Assembly: GCF_051622035.1 (NCBI RefSeq)
Contig: NC_135360.1
Span: forward strand, 25,991,206 to 26,055,205
Direction: 5' to 3'
Source: Arctopsyche grandis
Lineage: Eukaryota; Arthropoda; Insecta; Trichoptera; Hydropsychidae
DNA length: 64,000 nt
In this document: piece by piece, positions 36,074-45,819 of the stretch
Layout: every line of letters starts with the position of its first letter
How positions within the stretch are numbered: position 1 is the first letter of the stretch
The notes under the pieces: generated by a model
Told to the model about the DNA's origin: nothing
Databases searched by the model: none
What the model saw: the letters and a program-made list of their open reading frames with translations, nothing else
Position numbers and translations under genes: made by a program

Positions 36074-36829
36074 ATAAGGGACGATCACTTCCATGAATTT
36101 TTTTTCTCACTCTTTTGTCTCTCTTCTGACTTTCCGTCTCTCTCTTTGATGGCTCGCTTTTAGACGATACTTTTGTTAGCAATGACCATTCTATGCATTC
36201 TACTTCTATGACAATGAGTAAACAGACAATAGCTTTGCATCCTTGGACCCAAACTGCCTAACGAAGTATAGGGTAGGTATGAAAACATTTCTATGGGCAT
36301 ATTTTAAAAGTTTCTAGTAATAAAACTCATTTATTATACAAAACTGCTGTCATAAATAATACAAGAAATGTAAAACTCATAATTTAGTTCGATTTGGTAA
36401 TTATAATGGTTTGAAATAATTGAATTTTGTGACTATATTCGAAAAAAGCTATCCCAAATAAACATCATGTTATTACTTATTAATGTTATTATGGTCACAA
36501 TTGGAGAGGAACAGATAGTCCCAAAATAACTAAGCATAATATTTAGTTTTTATCTAAAAAAAAAAAATGCGTATTTTTCGATAAAATGAAGTCACCAATT
36601 TGATCTTCGACATAATTTAATAATATGAGCAACTAAAATTTAAAACAAAAATCATATAATTTTTTCCATCCTACAGTAGACTAGTGGTGAAGAGAAATTC
36701 CAATAAGAGCGCAAAGTGTTAAAAAAAATATGCGGGTATAAAATTTATAATTTCTATACATGTAAAAAAATTTCAGTACGATTCGATTGGCGGTTTGGGA
36801 GATAATTGAATTTAAAATCTTTAATAAAA

Positions 36830-37140
36830 AAAAAGAGGACACCTATAAGGGGAGGTACCATTTCCGGCCAACTTAAAATTTGAAAAAAATTAACGTCGTA
36901 TCGGTAAGAATTTCAGTATCCGATACTAAGTTTCAGTTCGATAGGAAGAACAGTGTTCAAAAAACCCCCAAAATATACTTACACACAGACACACACATTT
37001 TTTCTAGATCATGAAAACGTGATCAAATAATCGATTCTGAGTTCGAATCAGTCAAAATCTCTAGTTCGAATTTTCGAATGATCACAAAACTTCATCTATT
37101 GTTACTACGTATGTACATACATACATAGATATAGAAAAAA
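36830..37140. repeat. LINE-like 3' tail repeat (copy 1)
   Basis: Phrases CCTATAAGGGGAGGTACCAT, CCGATACTAAGTTTCAGTTC, AAAACGTGATCA and ATCGATTCTGAGTTCGAATC recur in order at 43970-44215. The copy ends in TACATACATACATAG simple sequence, as the 3' tails of RTE-type elements often do. Class is an inference. Confidence 0.6.
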
Positions 37141-37362
37141 TATGGTTTTGTAAAATCCTAATGAAAAACTATATACTGAAAAGCATGGTAAAAAACGATG
37201 ATAGAATTTTTTTACTGAAGTGTGGGCCCAAATTTACTTTATCCGCCACTGTATCTATCGCACCCAAGCAATTCCAAAAATGTTATATCGAACCAGAATC
37301 ACTGGCGATGCTAGTCCACTGTTGAGAAAAACTAAAAAAATTAATGCAATTTTATTTTTTAG

Positions 37363-37806
37363 ATTTCAAGTGATGATCCAACTGAACAATCTTCTAACTC
37401 AAATCTACCAGCACTATCACAATCTTCCACTATATCATCACCATCCCCAACAAATAAACAGCAAGAGTTTTTGCCACCTGCCAGACATAATGACCTTTTG
37501 TTCCTAGCCTGTAAATTCTTGGAGGAATTGGATCCCCAATATGATGGACTCTCTATATTAAAACAATGGGGAAAAATAATTATGTCCTTAGATCCTGATC
37601 AAAGATTATTTGCCAAAAATGCAATTGACTATGTGTTGTCTGAGGCTAGTTTAAGGAATCTAAACAGGTATTCAGTGAGAATTAACGAGTGTGATCCATA
37701 TCAACATTCTGTTTCTTCTTATTATTCAACTTCAAGAGACATAAGTTCCCATCCATCCTCAGCAGAAGATGCGCGAGATCAACATTTTTCAGAAGACCAG
37801 CAATTG
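37363..37806 (+). CDS. BESS-type exon (3' part of a DNA-binding protein)
   Basis: 148 codons between a TTTTTTAG acceptor and a GTAATA donor, phase 0 on both sides. A Ser/Pro/Gln-rich lead (SSDDPTEQSSNSNLPALSQS) is followed by HNDLLFLACKFLEELDPQYD, then LDPDQRLFAKNAIDYVLSEA. This two-helix pattern is the BESS motif that accompanies MADF domains in insects and mediates protein contacts. A Ser-rich tail follows. If the donor is not used, the frame runs on to 37917. The 5' MADF or other head is not identified upstream; the nearest DNA-binding exons are the THAP exons at 34839-35583. Confidence 0.6.
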
Positions 37807-37994
37807 GTAATACTGTTTTTCAATTTTACAGGGTGGAAAATATTTATTTTTAGCGGTTTCTTTATAATTGTTCCATTTTTTTTTATTAATGATACATTTT
37901 TATACACACTGTTTTAAATAAATTGATTTATATGTATTGTTAGATATATTTATTTAATCGTCTTACTTTCATATACACTTACTGCACATACATA

Positions 37995-38340
37995 TACGAG
38001 GTGTCAATAATTGCAACACTTATTTAGCTGGAAAATACAGCTGAAAACTTCTAATCTTTAAACTTTCTTCCAGTGGCCAGATAGATACCTCAGGATTAAA
38101 GCTAATCTTTCACTCACTGGTAAACTACTCATAACAATGTATTTTCTATCTAAAAACGGTTCAATCTTTCGGATTAAGCTGTTTTTATTTAATTTATCTT
38201 CATTTTGAAATAGTTTTTATAATCATCTATATGTATTTCCACAGCAATAAGTTTATATAGGAATGTCAAATTATCATTGTCACCGTTTTCTTGTTTTCTG
38301 GTGTCACAAACATACCTGTCGGGACGCCCGGTATGTTTGT
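37995..38340. repeat. segment duplicated at 42855-43140
   Basis: The order TTTCACTCACTGG, TATCTAAAAACGG, GTTTTTATAATCAT, AAGTTTATATAGGAATGTCA and GACGCCC is repeated 4.85 kb downstream at 42855-43140. AGCTAAACAGGCTTTTCG (38766) also recurs, at 43456. It indicates a tandem segmental duplication bracketing the MADF gene. Confidence 0.7.
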
Positions 38341-39129
38341 GCCGGCTTATTCCTTTCTTTTCTTCTTGATTCTTTTCTTTTCGATGCACGTGGCACGTGA
38401 TTTTTTTTTTGTAGATACTTTTAAACATGCGAAAAAAATGGGCTGTGACTTGAAATATTCATGGAACGCCCCACCCCCAAAATGACCCCCTGGAGTGTTT
38501 TAAGTAAAATTGTATCCTTGTATTTATCCCTGCTTGACATTGATCGATAACGGTGAATCCCATATTTGAAGAAATGTAGGAGAACTTGTCGACGTTTCAC
38601 GTGCCACGTTCCGTGCTGTGTGTTTTCGCCCTAACTGTTCCGTGATCAGTGACGCGTGCGGAATAATCACCAAACTGAATACTTGTCACGTTTTTAAGAG
38701 CTTTTATTTTCATTTCAACCATCCTTCATCCGATGGCGGCGCTTCGCATGTCGTTTCGTTCCTGCAGCTAAACAGGCTTTTCGCCTCAAATCCATTCGTT
38801 TAATCGAGACGAAATCGGTCCACTCTAATGGAACTGGAGCAAAATAATAGCAATAGCAATAATAATTATCGTGTGAAGCGGCCTGTGTCATGTGTTACGA
38901 AAATATAACCTCGTTGGCGAGTATTGCTGCTATATTGCCGATGACATCACTAGCTATACGACAATATTTGGGCAATATGTATGTGTATGTTCCTTTCTTG
39001 CTCTCTCACGTACGTGGGTCTCTGTTTTGCTTGAAATTGGACGATACGAACAACACGGATGGTGAGTGGTGACCTTCGGCGACTACGAACGTATTTCGTT
39101 TTGCTGAGAATAACTACTCTAATCTGAGA
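38341..39129. other. upstream region of the MADF gene
   Basis: GC-richer than its surroundings, with possible non-coding 5' exon sequence. A short frame 38890-39072 ends next to a GTGAGT donor (39061) and could be an untranslated leader. No known domain. Confidence 0.4.
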
Positions 39130-40299
39130 ATGAATTGGTCAAATGAAAAAACACTTAATTTCATCAATGACATATACCTACGCCCAGAGTTGTGGAATGT
39201 TGAAGCCATTGATTACAAAGAAAAAGATAAGAAGAAAAATAGTTGGACGTATATTTCGGAAAAATATGAAATTTCTTGCAATGAAGCGTATAAAAAATTT
39301 AAAAGTTTACGAACTTATGTCAATAGTGAACAAAGGAAAATAGAAAAAAAGACGATAAGTAGTGGTGGTAGTAAAGTGAAATCATCATGGTTTGCATTCA
39401 ATGCAATGTCATTTGTTTTATCTCGTGATGTTCCTGATAAAGGAATGGACAGCCAAGATGTCCAAAATAATGCCACCCAGGTGACTCTGCAGACGGATGG
39501 TCGGGGTCCTAGATTGGCAGAAAATAATGTAAGTATTACAAATAAAATTATTGTTTTACTCGTGGATACTTTTAATAAATATGAGTAGTATTAGATCAGT
39601 GTTTTGAAAAAAAATACAACTCCATGTCACAATATTCATCGCTCCAAAACAGTGTGGAAAATTGTAAAGGTCGTTGAAGTCCTTGGCACATTTTTTCCAC
39701 TCTTCACTTGTCGGTACATATCTATGTATATAGAAAATAAAAAAAAGAAACATAGTAAACATTTGCATTTTATTTATTTTCAGATAGCCGAGACTATTAA
39801 AAATGAAGAAAATGTGAACACTGAAGAAGTGGACTATTGTTTGACCCCATCAAAAAAGAAGAGAAAACTTGATGTAAAACTGAGAAACTCTGAGCCTATA
39901 CTATTAGCAAGAGCGAGGCAAATAATAAAAAATATGAAACAAAGAAATATATATTCCAGTTTTGGAGAACATATCGCACAAAAACTGTGTAGTTACGATA
40001 AGCGTACACGGGTGGAAGTTGAATTTAAAATTTCTCAATTACTTTACGAAGCTGACATTAAGGTGTTAAGACCTACTCCGTCGTACAATAATTATTCTTC
40101 CGGTTATTCAGACGTTGTGTCCCCAAACAAAGAACTGTATACCGTGAGCTGCTCCGCAGTTTCTGAAAGAACCCACATTCAACCTCAATTCTCAAACTAT
40201 TCTCCAAATGCTGACAGAACCGACACCAACACTCAAGCCGAAAACATACCAAGAAGTGTTGACAGGATTGGAATTAAAGTAGAATATACTGATCAATAG
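39130..40299 (+). CDS. MADF-BESS protein
   Basis: Two exons, 39130-39528 and 39784-40299, join in phase 0 to 304 residues. The MADF domain (residues about 5-90) is a Myb/SANT-like DNA-binding fold: NEKTLNFINDIYLRPELWNV, KKKNSWTYISEKYEISCNEA, YKKFKSLRTYV, then SSWFAFNAMSFVL. The second exon has a basic KKKRK patch, then FGEHIAQKLCSYDKRTRVEV and EFKISQLLYEADI, a BESS-like helix pair, and a Ser/Asn-rich tail. The intron holds an antisense PIF nuclease fragment. Its second exon has a close paralogue of identical length at 49340. The separate exon at 41078 may be an alternative 3' end. Probably a nuclear regulator; the target is unknown. Confidence 0.78.
39603..39740 (-). pseudogene. PIF/Harbinger nuclease fragment, antisense in MADF intron
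   Basis: Minus-strand reading RYVPTSEEWKKCAKDFNDLY, NFPHCFGAMN. It matches the region just before and including the first catalytic motif of HARBI1-type nucleases (P..EEW..IA..F.....FP.C.GA.DGK). The catalytic Asp is lost here (GAMN). A better copy, with GAMDGK, is at 49115-49290. Confidence 0.7.
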
Positions 40300-41077
40300 C
40301 TTGTGGTATCATTAATCGATAAGGACCTTCCTTGAATCTAATTGTAACAAATTGTTGAAAAATTATAAATAAATAAAATTTTGAATGTTATTATAAATAT
40401 ATGGTTAGTTGCCTTTACGTACTCTTTTAGTTCTTCTATGAATGCTTTACACACTTCTGGTACATTGTGAGAAATGGATAAGTTTGATACTCTGAATAAA
40501 TGCATTAAACTTTTGAACGAGTCACCAATTACTAAAAATCTTTTAAGATTTTTAGCTACTGGTTTTTAGTGATAGCTAATTTCAACACCAGTAGCTATCA
40601 GATACTGTAAAGCACTGATAGAAGGAACTGAAGCCTCGAACCTCAGCAACGCTTACCCACGTATGTGAAATAGCAGAAAAAAAACGTATATTGCCGCATA
40701 TTTTCGTATAACATAACATTTCTGTGAAAATGTCACTCGATTACAAGCCGCTAAAAATACTGACGGAGTAATGATGGCGTGTAGTTATGACAGTATTATT
40801 GATCGTGTAAGGTCTGCTTTAAGTGTCGTGGATATTTTCAAAATTTGACATGAGTAATCTATCTACTATCTATCTGATGATTCCATACATTATTTTTTCC
40901 CTGAAAGGATTAATACAATAAAATGATGATCGATTTAAAATCGAGTGAATAATTTCTCAAAAAGCCCCATATTCTAACTGAAATAGCATATCAATTTGTA
41001 TTTTTATAAATAATTTGAAACCTGGCAACTCGGATTTTTTTTATTATTCTTATATGTGTATTGTTTATTGCTTTCAG

Positions 41078-41380
41078 TCAATTCAAAGGAATAAAACTAT
41101 GCCAAGGGTTTTGACCGCTTCTTCCATCGTCAGCCAAAGTTCCAGTATAGAAGGAAGCAGCAACATGTGTCCCGTAGTTTTTGCAAGTGAAATTGGTGAA
41201 TTTTCAGATTACATGAGAACAATGATATTAGGTATAAATAATATGCTGAAAGATCAAAAAACATTAGCTATAAATTTGATATATGAAACTGCTAAAAATG
41301 GCAGTCTTGGTAACCTACTACTAAATACTGGAGTAGTGAATACGTTGGATATTCCAGAAAATTTTGTACCAGTACAATAA
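41078..41380 (+). CDS. orphan BESS-type terminal exon
   Basis: 101 codons from a TTTCAG acceptor to a stop. SIQRNKTMPRVLTASSIVSQ, SNMCPVVFASEIGEFSDYMR, TMILGINNMLKDQKTLAINL. The helices FSDYMRTMI.NINNM.KDQ..LAINLI form a BESS-like motif. Close relatives are the last exons at 54287 and 63522. It lies 0.8 kb after the MADF gene at 39130 and is in a compatible phase (0), so it may be an alternative last exon of that gene or the remnant of a duplicate. Confidence 0.6.
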   Translation, partial: SIQRNKTMPRVLTASSIVSQSSSIEGSSNMCPVVFASEIGEFSDYMRTMILGINNMLKDQKTLAINLIYETAKNGSLGNLLLNTGVVNTLDIPENFVPVQ

Positions 41381-42329
41381 ATGATTTTAATTTTAAAACT
41401 TATGCAGGTAAATACACATGTATATGTAATATTGCAAATTATGAGTTATATAAAAAAATGTTATTGTTTTAAAAGACGATTTTTCTATAAAATTATATTA
41501 ATAAGATTATACTGTTTCAGTTTGTTATAAATATTCAGCAATAGTTTGATTTTCATAAAATATATATATTTGCATTTTCTTCTTCTTTCCGTGCCGTATC
41601 CATATTCAGACAATTGCGATTACCATGGGCAGACTAACTTAAAATGTTCTTTAAGGAGGAATGTCTAAGTAAAATAAAATCAGTACAAATTTATATATTA
41701 TATGTATGTATTATACATAAATATTATTCTTAGGCAATCTGACATCATATCTCATTTTTAAATTTTAATTTCAAAATTGATTAATACATAATATATGTAT
41801 GTACATATATACATTTTTAATAAAATATTTTTGGCACCATGTGATCTTCAAGATATATGTATATACATATGTACATATGTGTATATATACATACATATTT
41901 CACAAAATATGTATATTTCTACTGATCTCTGTATGATTTAAGTATGTACATACACATTTATGTATAATAAGCGCCCAAAATGGTTTGTTTTAATAAATAT
42001 TTTGGTACTATTTTATTTTATTTTTTTTATTCATTCATCCACCTTCCATACAACTCTTAGTAAATGTAATGTCAAATATCTCCATTATTTAAAAAATTAT
42101 AGATTAAAGATAATTAAAGATTGTCACTTTTCTCACACATACATATGTATGTATGTGTATGTCATTGATAATTTCATATGATCCAGATTGCTCTGCATCT
42201 ATACTATAAGTTCAAATACAATATTTTGGCAATATATGTATGTAAGTTGTCAGTGATTACATACGAGCATGTATGTGAAATTTAGACATTCAGCGCCGAA
42301 CTATTACAAAAAGTTCAATTCAATCAAAG
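41381..42329. other. AT-rich spacer with CATA/TGTA microsatellites
   Basis: ATGTATGT/ACATATGT simple sequence at about 41690-41960 and 42140-42160. It resembles 50200-50420, downstream of the paralogous exon, supporting duplication of the whole block. No gene. Confidence 0.5.
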
Positions 42330-42640
42330 AAGTATGGAACGCTGTATGCTCGGCATAACGAGGAGAAAAAGGAAATGGAATACGTGGGTGATGAGTATGA
42401 GGAGGGTAGTGGATATAGTGGAAAGAGTGAAGGGACTATAATGACAAAGGCCGGGTCACGTAGTTAGAAGACATGGACAAAAAAATGCTGGAATGTTACC
42501 CAATAGAATGTAGATAAAAGGGGAAAGAAATTTTTTTAAAATGTGTACAGTGATACATGAGAGTTGCACAAAACGGAGACAAATGTAAGCGTGTTTGGGA
42601 GGCTTTCATCCAGCAGTGGATTTTAAATAACTGTAAACGA
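42330..42640 (+). pseudogene. LINE reverse-transcriptase C-terminal relic
   Basis: Patches in shifting frames follow the well-known end of insect non-LTR retrotransposon ORF2: MERCMLGITRRKRKWNTWV, DIVERVK, then RPGHVVRRHG, MRVAQNGDKCKRVWEAFIQQ with Trp at the end. The consensus order (SMERAMLGISRRDR.RN, ...DIV.RV...KW.WAGHVAR, ...W...GEAFIQQW) is kept, though the frame is broken several times. It ends near the TGATGATAG-type tail at 42640. Confidence 0.65.
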
Positions 42641-42854
42641 TGATAGTATGTAAGTATCTACATGTAATACAGACTGGCTTATGAAAGGTTCCATTTCCCC
42701 TAAGCTGGCTTTAAACATTATTAAAAAATGGTCAAATGGTAATTGTAGTAATTATAGTAAACATGGCAACAAACTGTACTATTGGCTGGTTTGGCGCAAT
42801 CGACGCATTAGTTGGTCATGTGGCGGTTGTGAGTGCGGTCGAGTACCTATTTAA

Positions 42855-43470
42855 ACTATCTTTCAGTGGCTAGATAACTCAGGATTAAAGTCAATCTTTC
42901 ACTCACTGGCAAATTACTCCGCCTAACAGTGTCTTTTTTATCTAAAAACGGATCAATCTTTCAGATAAAACATATTGAATGTATCTTCATTCTGAAGTGG
43001 TTTTTATAATCATGTATCATTCCACAGCACTTTTTTACTCCAGTAAGTTTATATAGGAATGTCAAATTAAACAGGATGTAACCGTTTTTAAGTCTTGTGC
43101 CTGTGTGTCCCTAACGTACCGATCGAGACGCCCAAATGTCCCGGATTAATATTTTTTTTAGACTCTAACCAATTTTCAGATAATTGAAAAATGTGCAAAT
43201 AAATAAGCTGTCAATGTCCTGTATAAACTGCAGCAATATTCAACGATGCACATTTTGTCTCTCTGTAACAGTTTTGGAAAACTGCCTAAAATGGAGACTA
43301 AAAATCGTTGGCACAAAATTTGTGTTATTTAGTGTCATTTATATACAACCACTTTTTCTTAAATGGGAATAAAATGTGAAAAAATAAATTAAATTAGTGA
43401 TTATTTTAATATATTATTTAATATAAATTTAAAAAAACATGTGATATAAATAAATAGCTAAACAGGCTTT
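42855..43470. repeat. duplicate of the 37995-38780 segment
   Basis: Second copy of the block described at 37995, ending with AGCTAAACAGGCTTTTCG at 43456. No MADF exon follows here; the next sequence is an inverted-repeat element. Confidence 0.7.
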
Positions 43471-43489
43471 TCGTCGCAATTACAGTAGG

Positions 43490-44490
43490 ACTGCCATTAG
43501 TGCTTTCAATCCCAGAAGATTACTTCAGCACCGGGATTGCGGTGCTAGGAATTTCCAATCCCGGGATCCCGGCTAGAGCCGAAAAATCAAATGTATTAAA
43601 AAAAAAGGAAAAAAACGTTCAATTGCATATTTTCATATTTCAAAACCGTTCAATTGCATTTTGCGAACTCTCCCGATGTTTCACGCAAAAAATACTACTC
43701 ATATTGGCGTTCTTATTTTGAGAGTGTGGCTACATTCTTTAAATTTTAGGTTCGCATCCATTTCTAGATTGCTAAGATTAAATAAAAGACATCCTTTAAT
43801 GTAATCAAATAAAGGAAAAAACATCACTTTGATTCATTGATTCGTTTTTTACAAATAATTTGTACCGTCTAGTAATTATTCATCTAAACAAAAGAGTGTG
43901 GATAAGAACCCAAATATTGTCAGACGAAAAAATCGAAAGCAAGCTGAAAAGAGGTTAGTAAAAAAGAGAACACCTATAATGGGAGGTACCATTTACGGTC
44001 AACTTGAAAATTTGAAAAAAATTGACCTCGTATCGATAATAAGTTCAGTAACCGATACTAAGTTTCAGTTCCATAGGACGAATGGTGTTCAAAAAATCCC
44101 CAAAATACACTAACGTACAGAAACATATACAGACACTCACTCAGGCACACAGATACACGTGAAAACGTGATCAGTGATCGATTCTGAGTTCGAATCTGTT
44201 AAAATATACTACAAATATCATTGCAGTTGAGCATAAAATCTGCGACACAATACAGGCCGTTGATACCATTTCGTGGGAACGGCAAGCCGGCGCCAAAATG
44301 GGTCAGAGAAAACAAATGAACTATGACTGTGATTGCTGTTTTTTCTTTATAATTTTTGTAAAAATAATATTTTTGAAGAAATTTTTCCAGCACCGTAATC
44401 CCGGTATTCAGACTAGTTTCAGCACCGGGATTCACGGTACCAGATAACACCGGGATCCCGGGATTGGAAGCCTTAGCTGCCATAATTGTC
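43490..44490. mobile_element. inverted-repeat element with ATCCCGGGATCCCGG ends
   Basis: Left region: TTCAATCCCAGAAG, CAGCACCGGGATTGCGG, TCCAATCCCGGGATCCCGG. Right region (minus strand): TTCCAATCCCGGGATCCCGG, CACGGTGAATCCC-like and CAGCACCGGGATTACGG. The arms match over about 90 bp. The middle carries a copy of the LINE-like tail repeat (43970-44215). No transposase is seen; class unknown. Confidence 0.6.
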
Positions 44491-44975
44491 GAGATGTCGA
44501 CCGGCATATTTTGGAATGTTTGCGATTTAACTGTACATTGAGAAAAATACTTTTTATCTTTAAAAATATGTTTGTGCATTAAAAATTTGCATTATTCTCG
44601 GTGCATTAAACAATCTCGTATTGTGCATCGAATAAAATATTTTGGACCATTATAAAATATGAGACGATCATTCAAAAAATAGATTTTAGCATTAGAATAG
44701 ATACAAAAGTTGTAACGTTGCAGTCTTCCGCTATTGACAACTGTCAACTGCCAAAAGTGTTTACTTTTGTTTACGTATTGGTATTACGTATGAATATGAA
44801 TGATGATGTCAGGTCGTGGAGTCGAAGCCAAGGTCGTAGGTGTCGAAGGTCGAAAAGTAACAAAGAAGGAATCCAGTAGCGAGAAGCGCTGGTCGTTAAC
44901 AGTTCGTAAACATGCGCTTTTTTAAGTAGCAAATATTTTTTTCAATGATCAAAACAAAGTTTCTAATGCAATATG

Positions 44976-45229
44976 CAGTGGTGTCACCCCAATTTTGGAA
45001 CAACGGGTTTCCAACTTTTTTTCAATAAAATTATTTTGAAAATATATATGTACATATAATATATACATTTATTTTCGTCCTAGGCACTATTACATGAGTT
45101 CATGAAATTTTCAAGATTTGTTTAATTTTTGACAAGAATTATTAGATTAAATAACGGGTTTCCGGAAACTTTTGATTTTTAACAACGGGTTTCCGGAAAC
45201 TCATGGAAACCATTAGGGTGACACCACTG
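44976..45229. mobile_element. 254-bp hAT MITE (CAGTGGTGTCACCC ends)
   Basis: The ends CAGTGGTGTCACCC and GGGTGACACCACTG are perfect inverted repeats, flanked by a perfect 8-bp duplication GCAATATG (44968-44975, 45230-45237). The interior holds three copies of AACGGGTTTCCGGAAAC or a near variant. It is a clean, probably young insertion. Confidence 0.93.
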
Positions 45230-45416
45230 GCAATATGTATCCGTCATTTAGAAATGCACACAATTTTTTTGTAATGTACAGAAACTTTTTTTAATGTACA
45301 AATTTTTATTTAAATGAACATTTATTTTATAAAATGGACATTTAAATTGTTCCCATCTATAAACTGGGACATGTCCCGGTCTACCGGGACGTATGGCAGC
45401 CCTAAATTACAGAGAC

Positions 45417-45698
45417 TGCACTAGGCGGAACTGCACTGCAGCGGAGCGGAACTGTATCGCATCGGCACAGCGCGGCCAACTTTTGCTTGAATGAGACTGA
45501 ATTCAATGGGAGGGGGAGAACCGCACTGCAGTGAAGCGGCGAGGCGCGTCAGAGTGAGACGCAACTTTGACGCGCAGTGTCGTGCCGCGCCGCTCAGTTC
45601 TGCCACGTTGTGCGCTCTATCTCATTAAATTTCATAAAAACAATATTTGGCCGCTCAGTGACGCGCCGCTCTGCTGCAGTGCAGTTCCGCCCAGTGAG
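45417..45698. mobile_element. GC-rich MITE with CACTAGGCGGAACTGCACTG ends
   Basis: The left end CACTAGGCGGAACTGCACTG continues GCAGCGGAGCGG. The right end is its mirror (CCGCTCTGCTGCAGTGCAG, TTCCGCCCAGTG). The interior phrase CGCAGTGTCGTGCCGCGC recurs at 46037 with a second, damaged copy whose right end is at about 46306. The composition is far above the local GC level. Duplication not fixed. Confidence 0.65.
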
Positions 45699-45819
45699 TT
45701 CGAACCCTTCGAGCAAATCTGATGCGCCGCGCAGTTCGCTGCCGCAAGCGTGGTCTAGCAAATGACGCAGCACCCCACGTAATTCAAATCACGTGCCCGA
45801 AACGAGAGTGTTTGTCAAA

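Noticed and set aside
40300-41077. Continuation of the MADF gene into the 41078 exon as the only structure
   Set aside because: The 39784 exon has its own stop at 40299, and no donor before it is evident, so a mandatory join is not supported; left as an alternative.
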